Shown in pieces: positions 1-7,237 of a stretch of 27,944 bases of DNA. The stretch covers positions 1 to 27,944 of the forward strand of contig CAYYXP010000057.1 of assembly GCA_964475685.1 (NCBI GenBank), written 5' to 3'. Numbering within the stretch: position 1 is the stretch's first letter; every line of letters begins with the position of its first letter. The stretch is from CAVVWJ01 sp964475685 (GTDB taxonomy: Bacteria; Gemmatimonadota; Gemmatimonadetes; Gemmatimonadales; GWC2-71-9). Below the pieces are notes generated by a model, which was not told where the DNA came from, made no database searches, and saw only the letters and a list, made by a program, of their open reading frames with translations. A program made the translations under genes and the position numbers.

Positions 1-1109
1 AACAGATGGATCCGGCCGCCCTGCGATTCCGCCGCCAGGCCGACCCCCCAGAGCGGCGGGGTGCGCCACTCAGAGGTGAGCGCGATGCCCTCAGTATAGC
101 CGTCGTCGAGATCGGGACCCATGTCGTGAAGGAGAAGATCGGTGTACGGATGGAACTCGGCACGGTGCAGCGGACCGATCGGCGAGGCGCCGGCGCGGAG
201 CGTGGGCAGGTGGCAGCCGACGCACCCCGCCCCCGCAAACAGCGCCTCGCCCGCCACCACGTCCGGGTGGTCGGCCTGGCGGCGCGGCGGTGGCTTCAGC
301 GTCTTCAGGTAGAAGACGACCGCGCTCACGGTACTCGAGCCGACCTCGGGGTCCGGCACGTCGTCACTCGCAAAAGCGCCAACCTGGCGGTTGAAGATGT
401 CCTCGGGGATGCGATCGGTGGTGAGACCCATGTCCTGGTGGTACGCCGACACCGTCTGGTGCAGGAGATTCACCGAGAGGCCCTTCTTCCCGAAACGGCC
501 GATGAATTTTCCGCCGATGGGAACGCCGCGGGTGGGCCCGCCTTCCTCGGCCAGTCCGTCGAGAGATGTGACTTCGACGATGAGGTCGTTTTCGTCGAGC
601 AGTTGCACCCGACCCGAGACTCCGTCGCCGTCCGCGTCGTCGGGATCGGCAAGCCGCAGCAGGGTGGTGTCGTCCACCGCCTCGAGAAAGCCGAGGCCGC
701 TGACCGCAGGTGCCGTGAAGACGGAGACACCGGTCGCGCCGGCCGGCACCACCTCCGCGACGTAGCGCGCAACCGCGCGGTTCTGCACCTGCGGGCCACC
801 AAGCGCGCGCATCGGGTCGAATACGCCTCCGGTCATCCGCCCGAATCGGGTCAGGTTGAAGACCGGATGCCCCTTCCCGTCTCCCACGTGGCAGGCGCCG
901 CAGGAGGACGCGACGAAAATGGGCCCGGCGCCCTCGCCGTCGCTGAACACCCGGTTGAACTCCTCATCGCCCTGGGCAAAGGCGGCGAGCTGGGCGCCGG
1001 TAAGGCCGGAGACCGGCCCATCGAGCAGCGTCGTGTCGTCGGGACCGGCAGGGAGAAGCGAGTCGCAGGCCACGAGGAGGGTAGCGAGCACGGTGAACGT
1101 CGCCCTCAC
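1..1109 (-). CDS. Di-heme DUF1111 'thiol oxidoreductase-like' lipoprotein, 3' end outside window
   Basis: This is the first 369 codons of a c-type di-heme protein of the DUF1111 (thiol oxidoreductase-like, di-heme peroxidase-related) family, expected in the periplasm or on the outer envelope. Two CxxCH haem motifs are visible: C70-G-A-C73-H74 and C296-V-G-C299-H300. The GTG start overlaps the mntH stop (GTGA) and gives a short hydrophobic leader ending in L-V-A-C15, a plausible lipobox, so the protein is probably a lipoprotein. Family-typical stretches such as VFNLTRFGRM, GVPIGGKFIGRFG and RTPPLWGVGL are present. The reading frame is open to base 1, and roughly the last 80-100 residues are missing. 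It is the third gene of the mntR-mntH operon. The electron donor and substrate are unknown. The family call is firm; the enzymatic role is not. Confidence 0.88.
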   Translation of the reverse strand, partial: MRATFTVLATLLVACDSLLPAGPDDTTLLDGPVSGLTGAQLAAFAQGDEEFNRVFSDGEGAGPIFVASSCGACHVGDGKGHPVFNLTRFGRMTGGVFDPMRALGGPQVQNRAVARYVAEVVPAGATGVSVFTAPAVSGLGFLEAVDDTTLLRLADPDDADGDGVSGRVQLLDENDLIVEVTSLDGLAEEGGPTRGVPIGGKFIGRFGKKGLSVNLLHQTVSAYHQDMGLTTDRIPEDIFNRQVGAFASDDVPDPEVGSSTVSAVVFYLKTLKPPPRRQADHPDVVAGEALFAGAGCVGCHLPTLRAGASPIGPLHRAEFHPYTDLLLHDMGPDLDDGYTEGIALTSEWRTPPLWGVGLAAESQGGRIHL

Positions 1110-2464
1110 GCCATCCACTCCCTGAAGGTGCCGAAGAGCAGCCACCCATTCAGTCCCGCAATCACCACGGTGACGAGCCACGCGGTACCGGCCAGCAACT
1201 TCCCGTTCACGAACTCCCCCATCTTGGTCCGCTGGCTCGTGAAGTACACGAGCGGGATCACGGCGAAGGACAGCTGGAGGCTCAGGATCACCTGGCTCAG
1301 GATGAGGAGGCTGCCCGCCCCCTTCTCGCCATGCAGCGCGGTGACGATCACCGCCGGAATGATCGCGATGAGCCGGGTGATGAGCCGTCTCAGCCAGGCC
1401 GGCAGCCTGATGTTCAGGAAGCCTTCCATCACGATCTGTCCGGCGAGGGTCCCGGTGATCGTGGAGTTCTGCCCTGAGGCGAGCAGGGCGACGGCGAACA
1501 GGGTACTCGCGATGGTGGTGCCGAGGAGCGGCGTGAGCAGACGATAGGCGTCGCCGATGTCGGCGACGTCGCGGTGGCCTGACTGATGAAAAGTGGCCGC
1601 CGCGAGGATGAGAATCGCCGCGTTGATGAAGAACGCGAACAGCAGCGCCAGCGTCGAATCGAAGGTGGCGAAGCGAATGGCCTCGCGCTTCGACTCCGCG
1701 TCGGGCAGCACCTTCCTCGTCTGCACGATGGACGAATGCAGGTACAGGTTGTGGGGCATGACAGTCGCGCCGAGAATGCCGATGGCAATGTAGAGCATGG
1801 CGGGGTTGGTGACGATTTCCGTGCGCGGAATCAGTCCGCGCATCACGTCGCCCAAGGCGGGCCGCGCCATGGCGAGCTCCACGGCGAAGCAGACGCCGAT
1901 CACGACCACCAGCGCGATGACGAACGCCTCGAGGTACCGGAAGCCCTTGTTCTGCAGGAGCAGGATGAGCAGCACGTCGAGCGCGGTCAGGCAAACGCCC
2001 CACAGGAGCGGGATGCCGAACAGGAGGTTCAACGCGATGGCCGAGCCGATCACCTCCGCGAGGTCGCACGCCGCGATGGCGATCTCGCAGAGCACCCAGA
2101 GCACGAAGCTGACCGGCCTCGAGTAGTGGTCGCGGCAGGCCTGGGCGAGGTCGCGCCCGGTGGCGATGCCGAGCTTGAGCGAGAGCGCCTGGAGCAGGAT
2201 GGCCATGAGGTTCGAGAGCAGGATGACGCTCAGCAGGAGGTAGCCGAAGCGCGCTCCACCGGCGAGGTCGGTGGCCCAGTTGCCCGGATCCATGTAGCCG
2301 ACGGCCACCATGTAGCCGGGGCCCGCGAACGCCAACGCCTTGCGCCAGAAAGGGACTCCACGAGGCACCGGAATCGAGTGATGCGACTCGGGCAGGCTCG
2401 GCATGACGCGCGGGTAGCGCCACCCGGTCAGGCTCTCGACGGGAGGTGTGCTGGCGGCGCTCAT
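1106..2464 (-). CDS. mntH: NRAMP-family Mn(II)/H+ symporter MntH
   Basis: This integral inner-membrane divalent metal importer (452 aa) most likely brings in Mn(II) with protons. The two metal-coordinating motifs of the family are intact: D59-P-G-N62 in the first membrane helix and M236-P-H-N239 in helix 6. The rest is a string of hydrophobic helices (for example LLLSVILLSNLMAILLQ and YIAIGILGATVM), and the length is normal for the family. I chose the ATG at 2464 because it overlaps the mntR stop codon as ATGA, indicating translational coupling. An in-frame ATG seven codons upstream would lie inside mntR. The next gene (DUF1111) again overlaps by four bases, so the three are one transcript. 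Regulation is presumably by MntR through the operators upstream of mntR. Confidence 0.93.
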   Translation of the reverse strand: MSAASTPPVESLTGWRYPRVMPSLPESHHSIPVPRGVPFWRKALAFAGPGYMVAVGYMDPGNWATDLAGGARFGYLLLSVILLSNLMAILLQALSLKLGIATGRDLAQACRDHYSRPVSFVLWVLCEIAIAACDLAEVIGSAIALNLLFGIPLLWGVCLTALDVLLILLLQNKGFRYLEAFVIALVVVIGVCFAVELAMARPALGDVMRGLIPRTEIVTNPAMLYIAIGILGATVMPHNLYLHSSIVQTRKVLPDAESKREAIRFATFDSTLALLFAFFINAAILILAAATFHQSGHRDVADIGDAYRLLTPLLGTTIASTLFAVALLASGQNSTITGTLAGQIVMEGFLNIRLPAWLRRLITRLIAIIPAVIVTALHGEKGAGSLLILSQVILSLQLSFAVIPLVYFTSQRTKMGEFVNGKLLAGTAWLVTVVIAGLNGWLLFGTFREWMA

Positions 2465-3147
2465 CGGCGGGCCCCCACCGCGCAAAGAAGAACCTGCGCG
2501 AGCGCCTGGCCGACGACCTGAACCTCACCGTGGGTCTCGATCGTCACCGGACCACTGAAGGGCTGCCGGTCGAGGACCGTCACCACGACGCCGGGCCGGA
2601 GTCCCAGCGTTGCGAGGTAGCGCAAGCGCTCCGAATCGCCCTCGTGCACCCGCACGATTTCGGCGGTATCGCCCACCTCGAGAGCGGCGAGCGGGGTAGA
2701 GGCGAGCTCTTCGATGGCGCCATCGGCGGTTGGGATGGGATCGCCGTGGGGATCGACGCTCGGATGACCGAGCGCCGCCGCCATGCGCTCGACCAGGGTT
2801 TCCGAGACGGCATGCTCGAGTCGCTCCGCCTCCTGATGGACGGTATCCCAGGAATAGCCGAGAAACTCGACCAGATACGCCTCGATGAGTCGATGGCGCC
2901 GCACCATGCGGAGGGCGGCTCGCCGGCCGTCGGCGGTAAGCTGGACACCCTTGTACGGCAGATGCTCGAGGAGGCCGAGCTCGGAAAGCCGCTTGACCAT
3001 GCCGCTCACCGATGGAGCGGAGAGCTCCAGGAGGTGGGCGATCTCGCTGGTGGAGGCGGGCCGGCCCTCGGGCGAAAGCCTATAGATGGCTTTGAGATAG
3101 TCTTCCACCGACTGGGTGAGGGTATCAGCGGCGGGGGTGGAGCTCAT
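2461..3147 (-). CDS. mntR: DtxR-family Mn-responsive repressor MntR with C-terminal SH3-like domain
   Basis: This is a metal-dependent transcriptional repressor of 228 aa. Residues 9-75 form the winged helix-turn-helix, residues 76-145 the dimerisation/metal-binding domain, and about 155-228 an SH3-like (FeoA-type) domain. Compared with family members, D16, H85, E108, E111 and H112 line up with the B. subtilis MntR ligands D8, H77, E99, E102 and H103. The cysteine and methionine that mark iron-sensing DtxR are replaced by Glu and Asp, so Mn(II) selectivity is likely; B. subtilis E11 is Lys19 here. The ATG at 3147 is preferred over one 15 codons upstream because the intervening 45 bp contain the operator TTAGGTGCGCCTAA, which is more likely regulatory than coding. 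It leads the operon with mntH and should autoregulate. Confidence 0.92.
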   Translation of the reverse strand: MSSTPAADTLTQSVEDYLKAIYRLSPEGRPASTSEIAHLLELSAPSVSGMVKRLSELGLLEHLPYKGVQLTADGRRAALRMVRRHRLIEAYLVEFLGYSWDTVHQEAERLEHAVSETLVERMAAALGHPSVDPHGDPIPTADGAIEELASTPLAALEVGDTAEIVRVHEGDSERLRYLATLGLRPGVVVTVLDRQPFSGPVTIETHGEVQVVGQALAQVLLCAVGARR

Positions 3148-3160
3148 TGGGACCCTTGAG

Positions 3161-3202
3161 TTAGGTGCGCCTAAACCTGTGTTGAGAGGCACCTAAAGTC
3201 AA
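3161..3202 (-). promoter_or_regulatory. mntR promoter with two DtxR/MntR-type operator sites
   Basis: In the short gap between the NUDIX stop and mntR, the minus strand reads TTGACT at 3202-3197 (a good -35, overlapping the NUDIX stop codon). It is followed by TTTAGGTGCCTCTCAA (3196-3181; its first four bases lie directly after the hexamer) and TTTAGGCGCACCTAA (3175-3161). The second is a near-perfect inverted repeat resembling the DtxR-family TTAGG-N-CCTAA box; the first is a half-conserved copy. Their centres are about 21 bp apart, two helical turns, so two dimers could bind the same DNA face and cover the -35/-10 region. The -10 is not clear (about CAGGTT). Confidence 0.72.
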
Positions 3203-3732
3203 GATTCCGATCGGCGAAACTCCTCGACGAGGTCGGTCAGGATCCGCTCCGTCATCCCCCAGATGTACGAGTCCTCCACGTGGTAGGCAGGGAAGTGCCG
3301 GGTCTCTCCCCGAAGGTCCAGGCTCACGGGGCGATAGGTCGCCGTATCCAGCAGATGATCCACCCCGACCCACTCCGCCGCCGACACCTCTGAGTTGAGC
3401 ACGAGCCGGGGACGGGACGGGACGACGAAGACCCAGGGGCGAACGGCGACCGGAGGGATCGTGGGTGTTCGGGGGATCACGTCGGCGAGACGGCCGGAGA
3501 GCTGATCGCGGCTGAGGGACATGCCGACCTCCTCGAGCACTTCCCGAATCGCGGTATCCACGAGGTCGTGGTCGCCCTCCTCACGGCGGCCCCCCGGAAG
3601 CGCCAGGTGCCCCGACCACGGGTCGCCCTCGCGATGCGCGCGGCGAATGAGAAGAAACGAGTCCGGGGAGGGGACGAGGACCAGGGCGACGGCGGCCCAG
3701 AGGAGTGCCGGATCAGGGTCGTCCGGCGGCAA
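3199..3732 (-). CDS. NUDIX hydrolase, CoA pyrophosphatase (NudL/NUDT7-8) type
   Basis: This cytosolic nucleoside-diphosphate-linked hydrolase of about 177 aa contains LALPGGRREEGD followed at the family spacing by REVLEEVG, the Nudix metal-binding helix. The GG-to-REVLEEVG spacing and the preceding SGHLALPGG match the CoA pyrophosphatase branch (YeaB/NudL, UPF0035 signature) better than MutT. The likely reaction is cleavage of CoA or acyl-CoA to 3',5'-ADP and phosphopantetheine; other dinucleotides cannot be excluded. The only canonical start in frame is a TTG at 3732. The frame stays open for another 16 codons up to a CTG, so the N-terminus may be longer. It lies 44 nt downstream of the small FmdB-like gene and ends inside the mntR promoter. 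Confidence 0.82.
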   Translation of the reverse strand: MPPDDPDPALLWAAVALVLVPSPDSFLLIRRAHREGDPWSGHLALPGGRREEGDHDLVDTAIREVLEEVGMSLSRDQLSGRLADVIPRTPTIPPVAVRPWVFVVPSRPRLVLNSEVSAAEWVGVDHLLDTATYRPVSLDLRGETRHFPAYHVEDSYIWGMTERILTDLVEEFRRSES

Positions 3733-3776
3733 CTGCCGGGTCGAGAGCCGGTTGGCGAGCTGCCGGAAGCGATCCG

Positions 3777-3881
3777 TCAGTGGGAGTGCGAGTGGGAGCT
3801 ACCGCCGCAGCAGCCGCCGCCCCGGACCAGCCGCTCGAACTGGGTGTTACAAGAGGAGCAACGGTAGGAGTAGATGGGCAT
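3777..3881 (-). CDS. FmdB-family zinc-ribbon microprotein (34 aa)
   Basis: This very short gene starts MPIYSYRCSSCNTQFERL, which matches the N-terminal start of FmdB-type putative regulatory proteins (typically MPxYEYxCxxCGxxFE). The second Cys pair of the ribbon is a CC in a glycine-rich segment (GGGCCGG), and the protein ends in SSHSHSH, a potential metal-binding tail. It therefore looks like a minimal Cys4/His metal-binding protein. The function is unknown; FmdB proteins are only loosely linked to regulation. There is no Shine-Dalgarno sequence, but a -10-like TAATCT lies 6 nt before the ATG, so a leaderless mRNA is likely. It sits between the SDR and NUDIX genes on the same strand, 44 nt from each. 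Confidence 0.72.
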   Translation of the reverse strand: MPIYSYRCSSCNTQFERLVRGGGCCGGSSHSHSH

Positions 3882-3887
3882 GAGAGG

Positions 3888-3917
3888 AGATTAGCGCGAC
3901 AGCGGACAGTTTGCCAG
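3888..3917 (-). promoter_or_regulatory. Promoter of the FmdB-like gene
   Basis: On the minus strand CTGGCA (3917-3912) is separated by 18 nt from TAATCT (3893-3888), which lies 6 nt from the ATG at 3881. Initiation would fall at or next to the start codon. It gives the small gene its own transcription start downstream of the SDR stop. Confidence 0.5.
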
Positions 3918-3925
3918 ACAGGCGT

Positions 3926-4789
3926 TCAGGCGAGCCCCGTGAGCCGCGCGCTCACCTCCCACAGCTTGCGCGCGGCCTCCTCGTCGTACGACGCGGGCGA
4001 CGAGGGACTCGCTTGCCGGTTGACGAAGTAGCTCCCGGAGATCCCCGCGACTTCGGGCGAGGCGGCGAGATAGATGTTGGTCTCCGCGCCCCGCTCCGGC
4101 TTCCCGCCGAACGCCCGCGCGATAGTTCTCTCCATCGGCGGGACATCAAGGTAGTTGGCGAGGAGCCGGGTCTCGATCACGCCGGGGTGCACCGCGTTCG
4201 CGGTGACGCCGGTGCCCTCGAGCCGGCGGGCCAGCTCGTGGGTGAAGAGAATGTTCGCCAGCTTGGTCATGGCGTAGACCCGGAGCGGGTCGTAACGCCG
4301 CGGGCTCTGGAGCCCCTCGAAGTCGATGCGTCCACCCTGGTGGGCACCCGAGGAGACGTTCACGATACGCGACGGTGCATCGGCCTTCAGCGCGCCGAGG
4401 AGCAGGTCGGTGAAGAGGAAGTAGGCCAGGTGATTGACGGCGAACTGCATCTCGTAGCCGTCCACCGAGACTTCCCGTGTGCGGAGGAGGACGCCGGCAT
4501 TGTTGACCAGCACGTGGAGCCGCGGCCACCTGCCCAGGATCTCGGCGGTGGCCGACCGGATCGAGGCCTGGGACGAGAGGTCGCAGAGCACGACGGTCGG
4601 AGGATGGCCACCGGCCGCGATGATCCCGGCCGCCACGTCGGATCCGTCGGCGGCGCCGCGGCAGACGAGCACGAGCGTCGCGCCGAGCTCGGCCAGCCCT
4701 TCCGCCGTCGCCCGGCCGATGCCCCGCGAGGCGCCGGTGACGACGCAGACGCGCCCGGTGAGATCGGCGAGTGAGGGGTCCCGCTCCAT
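3926..4789 (-). CDS. Short-chain dehydrogenase/reductase, retinol dehydrogenase-like
   Basis: This cytosolic NAD(P)H-dependent oxidoreductase of 287 aa is of the classical-to-extended SDR type seen in retinol dehydrogenase/WW-domain oxidoreductase-like proteins. The cofactor motif is T18-G-A-S-R-G-I-G25, with N96-N-A-G99, a catalytic serine in NVSSGAH, and Y172-A-M-T-K176. The segment LANILFTHELARRL followed by GVTANAVHPGVIETRL is characteristic of that subgroup. The arginine in the glycine-rich loop suggests NADP preference (inference). The ATG at 4789 shares one base with the stop of the upstream hydrolase (TGATG), so translation is coupled. The frame extends upstream through the hydrolase gene without a family-like sequence, so that extension is not coding. 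The substrate is unknown. Confidence 0.88.
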   Translation of the reverse strand: MERDPSLADLTGRVCVVTGASRGIGRATAEGLAELGATLVLVCRGAADGSDVAAGIIAAGGHPPTVVLCDLSSQASIRSATAEILGRWPRLHVLVNNAGVLLRTREVSVDGYEMQFAVNHLAYFLFTDLLLGALKADAPSRIVNVSSGAHQGGRIDFEGLQSPRRYDPLRVYAMTKLANILFTHELARRLEGTGVTANAVHPGVIETRLLANYLDVPPMERTIARAFGGKPERGAETNIYLAASPEVAGISGSYFVNRQASPSSPASYDEEAARKLWEVSARLTGLA

Positions 4790-5625
4790 CACCCGGCCAG
4801 CTCGGCGGCCAGGAAGGCGATGGTGGCGTCGAACGCTCGGTCGAGGGCCGGGGTGCTGCCGCTCCAGGGATGAGCCGCGCCGAAGGTATGGCCGGCGCCA
4901 TCGATGGTCAGGGTCGTGGCGCCCGGGCCCGCAGTCTTTGCAAGCGACTCGCCCTCGGCCAGGCTCACTGCCTCGTCCGCGCTCCCATGGACGATGAGCC
5001 ACGGCACCTGGATGCGCGCCGCGGCCGCCCCGATGTCGAGGGCCGCCACGTTCCGCTCGATGTCGTCGAGCACGTCGGTGTAGAGCGGTAAAACCTCGCC
5101 CGTTCGCGCGTTCCTGATCTCCTGAACACCGGTCACTCTCCACCGCTCCCTCTCGGCCGGGCGCCAGCGCTCCACATTCGAGATGGCCGCCCACGTGGCC
5201 AGGGCGCGCACTCTGGGATCGCACGCGGTGTGAAGGATGCAGATGCCTCCACCTCTCGAATGCCCGACGAGCCCGAGCGCAGGCGGCGCCAGGATCCCGA
5301 GCTCCCCCCGGTAGAGAGCGGCGATTACCCGGCCCAGGTCCTCGAGCTCGACCGAGAAGGTGTTGTGCCCGAAGCGATCGGGAAAGGCGAAAGTGCCGGC
5401 GGCGTCCACTCCACTTCCGCTCATGTTGAGGGACACCGCGGCAAACCCCGCGCGGGCAAGCCGCTCGGCGAACGGCGGCCACATGCCCCACTCCTTGAAT
5501 CCCTTGAAGCCGTGAACGGTGACCACGGCTGGACGAGGGGAACTGCGCCCTCCGGTGCGCACATCGACAGTGATGTCGCCGAGGACGCCGGGAACGACGT
5601 GCCGGGTGAGTGTGGGGGTGGCCAT
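4789..5625 (-). CDS. Alpha/beta hydrolase (dienelactone hydrolase/prolyl-oligopeptidase-like)
   Basis: This is an intracellular serine hydrolase of 278 aa. The oxyanion-region motif VTVHGFKGFKEW is followed by the nucleophile elbow G-H-S123-R-G-G, an acid in HGSADEAV, and the catalytic histidine in GAGHTFG, in the correct order. There is no signal peptide. It resembles small carboxylesterase or dienelactone-hydrolase-like proteins, and the natural ester or peptide substrate cannot be named from sequence. The ATG at 5625 has no Shine-Dalgarno sequence but sits 5 nt after TAGCTT, a -10-like element. A longer frame upstream overlaps the LD-carboxypeptidase gene and is not supported. It is coupled to the following SDR gene, so the two probably act in one catabolic or detoxifying step. 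Confidence 0.86.
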   Translation of the reverse strand: MATPTLTRHVVPGVLGDITVDVRTGGRSSPRPAVVTVHGFKGFKEWGMWPPFAERLARAGFAAVSLNMSGSGVDAAGTFAFPDRFGHNTFSVELEDLGRVIAALYRGELGILAPPALGLVGHSRGGGICILHTACDPRVRALATWAAISNVERWRPAERERWRVTGVQEIRNARTGEVLPLYTDVLDDIERNVAALDIGAAAARIQVPWLIVHGSADEAVSLAEGESLAKTAGPGATTLTIDGAGHTFGAAHPWSGSTPALDRAFDATIAFLAAELAG

Positions 5626-5630
5626 GGCGG

Positions 5631-5636
5631 AAGCTA
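5631..5636 (-). promoter_or_regulatory. -10-like box immediately upstream of the alpha/beta hydrolase
   Basis: TAGCTT on the minus strand lies 5 nt before the ATG at 5625; no convincing -35 is visible. It belongs to the recurring start-proximal -10 pattern in this window. Confidence 0.35.
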
Positions 5637-5641
5637 GCCTC

Positions 5642-6601
5642 TCAGGACACCGCGGGCTCCAGCAGCTCCAGTGTACCCGCACCGGCATCGAGCCGGGCGC
5701 GGACGCCGAGCGGCAGGGTCCACTGCGCATCGATGTGCCCGAAGGGAAGACCGAGGGCGACCGGCACCCCGAGAGGGAGGAAATACTGGGCCATGACCTC
5801 ATCGAAACCGAACGCGCCGTCGCCGGTGTTGCGCTCGAGCTCGGTGAATCGCCCCACCGCGACGCCGGCGAGGCGACCGAGTGCACCGATCGCCCGCAGG
5901 TGAGCGAGCATCCGGTCCACCCGGTAGAGGTCCTCGTTCACGTCTTCCAGAAGGAGAATGGCCCCGTCGAGATCGGGAAACCACGGAGTCCCGATGAGAC
6001 ACTGCAGCAGGCTGAGATTGCCGCCGGCGAGCGCTCCGTCCGCCCTGCCCTCGCGCAACGCGATGACTCGCTCTTCACGCGGGACCAGCACCCCGGCCGG
6101 CAGCGGGAGCGGCTGCAGCACACCCGCAGCCTCGGCCCGGGACAGGACCCGATCGAAGTGGCTGCGGCTGAACTCGGGCATGGGATTGCGGGCCACCGGG
6201 GCGTGAAACGCCACGACGCCGGCCCGGGTGATCCCGGCGAGCAGCGCCGTGATGTCCGAGAATCCGATCACGGCCTTGGGCCGGCGTGCCAGCGCCTCGA
6301 AATCCACCCCGTCGATGATGCGAGTGACTCCATAGCCGCCACGCAGGCACCAGACCGCGTCGATTGCGTCGTCACGCACTGCCTCGTTGAGATCGGCGAG
6401 GCGGTCGGCGTCGGTTCCGGCCAGATATCCATGGCGGCTGCCCGCGTGCGGAGCCACCACCGGCTGGTAACCCAGCGCGCGGCAGAGTTCCTCGGCCCGA
6501 GCGATATCGTCGTGTTCAAGCAATGGCCCGGCGGGGGCCACGAGCGCGATGCGGCTGCCGCGTCCGAGCCGAGGAGGACGCACCAAAGATTTTGACCCCA
6601 T
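5642..6601 (-). CDS. ldcA: LD-carboxypeptidase (muramoyltetrapeptide carboxypeptidase), peptidase family S66
   Basis: This enzyme removes the terminal D-Ala from the L,D-tetrapeptide of recycled murein, acting in the cytoplasm. It has 319 aa, normal for the family. The S66 catalytic triad can be placed: S115 in GFSDIT, E219 in LLLEDVNE and H289 in GLPFGHID; the serine position equals that of P. aeruginosa LdcA. The N-terminal signature IALVAPAGPL and WCLRGGYG are typical. The ATG at 6601 is chosen because GGAG lies 5 nt upstream; an in-frame ATG 12 codons earlier has no such site. There is no signal peptide, consistent with a cytosolic recycling enzyme. It is divergent from the RsbRD-N-like gene. 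Confidence 0.9.
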   Translation of the reverse strand: MGSKSLVRPPRLGRGSRIALVAPAGPLLEHDDIARAEELCRALGYQPVVAPHAGSRHGYLAGTDADRLADLNEAVRDDAIDAVWCLRGGYGVTRIIDGVDFEALARRPKAVIGFSDITALLAGITRAGVVAFHAPVARNPMPEFSRSHFDRVLSRAEAAGVLQPLPLPAGVLVPREERVIALREGRADGALAGGNLSLLQCLIGTPWFPDLDGAILLLEDVNEDLYRVDRMLAHLRAIGALGRLAGVAVGRFTELERNTGDGAFGFDEVMAQYFLPLGVPVALGLPFGHIDAQWTLPLGVRARLDAGAGTLELLEPAVS

Positions 6602-6621
6602 CGACGCTCCGCGGTTAGATT
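6592..6621 (+). promoter_or_regulatory. Promoter for the RsbRD-N-like gene
   Basis: TTGACC (6592-6597), an 18-bp spacer, then TAGATT (6616-6621). GGAGGG at 6641-6646 then serves the GTG start at 6652. The -35 overlaps the 5' end of the divergent ldcA. Confidence 0.6.
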
Positions 6622-6651
6622 CTCCGCACCTCGACAATACGGAGGGCGGTA

Positions 6652-7218
6652 GTGCGCGCTTCGCAGCCCACGTTGTTGCTCGCCGCCGGCCGTGTCATCG
6701 CCGAGTCCCGGGACGCCATGGTGTCCCAATGGTCCAACTGGCTCGGCGACCGCATCACGTCAGCCCCCACGATATCACGCCAGCTCGTCGAGCGGGAGTT
6801 TCGCCTGCTGCTCGACATGATCACCGAGATGGTCGGGCCGATGCGCCGGGAGGTCAACAGCATCTGGCGCGACGCGTGCGAACATTACGGCCGCATCGCC
6901 TCGGTCCGCGGGCTGGCCGCCGGCGAGGTGGTGGACGAGCTCCAGTACCTGCGCGAGCTGCTGATTCGCTACCTCGCCCCGATCCTCGCGGCGATGCGAG
7001 CCAGGCAGGGAATGGCCATCATGCTGCGCCTCAACCGGGTGATAGACCGGGGCGTGTCGGTTGCCGTGGTCGGCTACACCGACGCACTGGTGGCGACGCT
7101 CTTCGCCCAGAACGGGGTTCCGACGGCGGGCTCCGAATTCGACGCCGCGGAAGTGGAACGCCAGCTCGAGGCACTCGAACACAAGCTCAACACTATCGTC
7201 AAGCAGCGGAAGCGATAG
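6652..7218 (+). CDS. RsbRD N-terminal-domain-like sensor/regulator protein
   Basis: This all-helical soluble protein (188 aa) has no membrane segment. Its pattern (VIAESRDAMVSQW near the start, LLLDMITEMVGPMRRE, VVDELQYLRELLIRYLAP, then a helix with LNRVIDRGVSVAVVGYTDAL) resembles the RsbRD_N sensor domain. That domain normally sits in front of a STAS domain or histidine-kinase core. Here nothing follows except a short coiled C-terminus (VERQLEALEHKLNTIVKQRKR), so it is a stand-alone sensory module that would have to act on a partner. The start is GTG with a strong ribosome site (GGAGGG). It precedes the glycosyltransferase by 19 nt and is probably co-transcribed. The domain assignment is by pattern recognition and only moderately certain. 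Confidence 0.6.
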   Translation: MRASQPTLLLAAGRVIAESRDAMVSQWSNWLGDRITSAPTISRQLVEREFRLLLDMITEMVGPMRREVNSIWRDACEHYGRIASVRGLAAGEVVDELQYLRELLIRYLAPILAAMRARQGMAIMLRLNRVIDRGVSVAVVGYTDALVATLFAQNGVPTAGSEFDAAEVERQLEALEHKLNTIVKQRKR

Positions 7219-7237
7219 GCGGGCCCACTTCCCGCCG

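Noticed and set aside
6..1547. Long plus-strand open frame (513 codons)
   Set aside because: It is antisense to the DUF1111 and mntH genes. Its translation is Arg/His-rich with no recognisable motif, a common artefact in high-GC DNA.
4790..5491. Upstream extension of the SDR frame to 521 codons
   Set aside because: The extension overlaps the well-supported alpha/beta hydrolase in another frame and is Arg/Gly-rich. The SDR fold begins at 4789.
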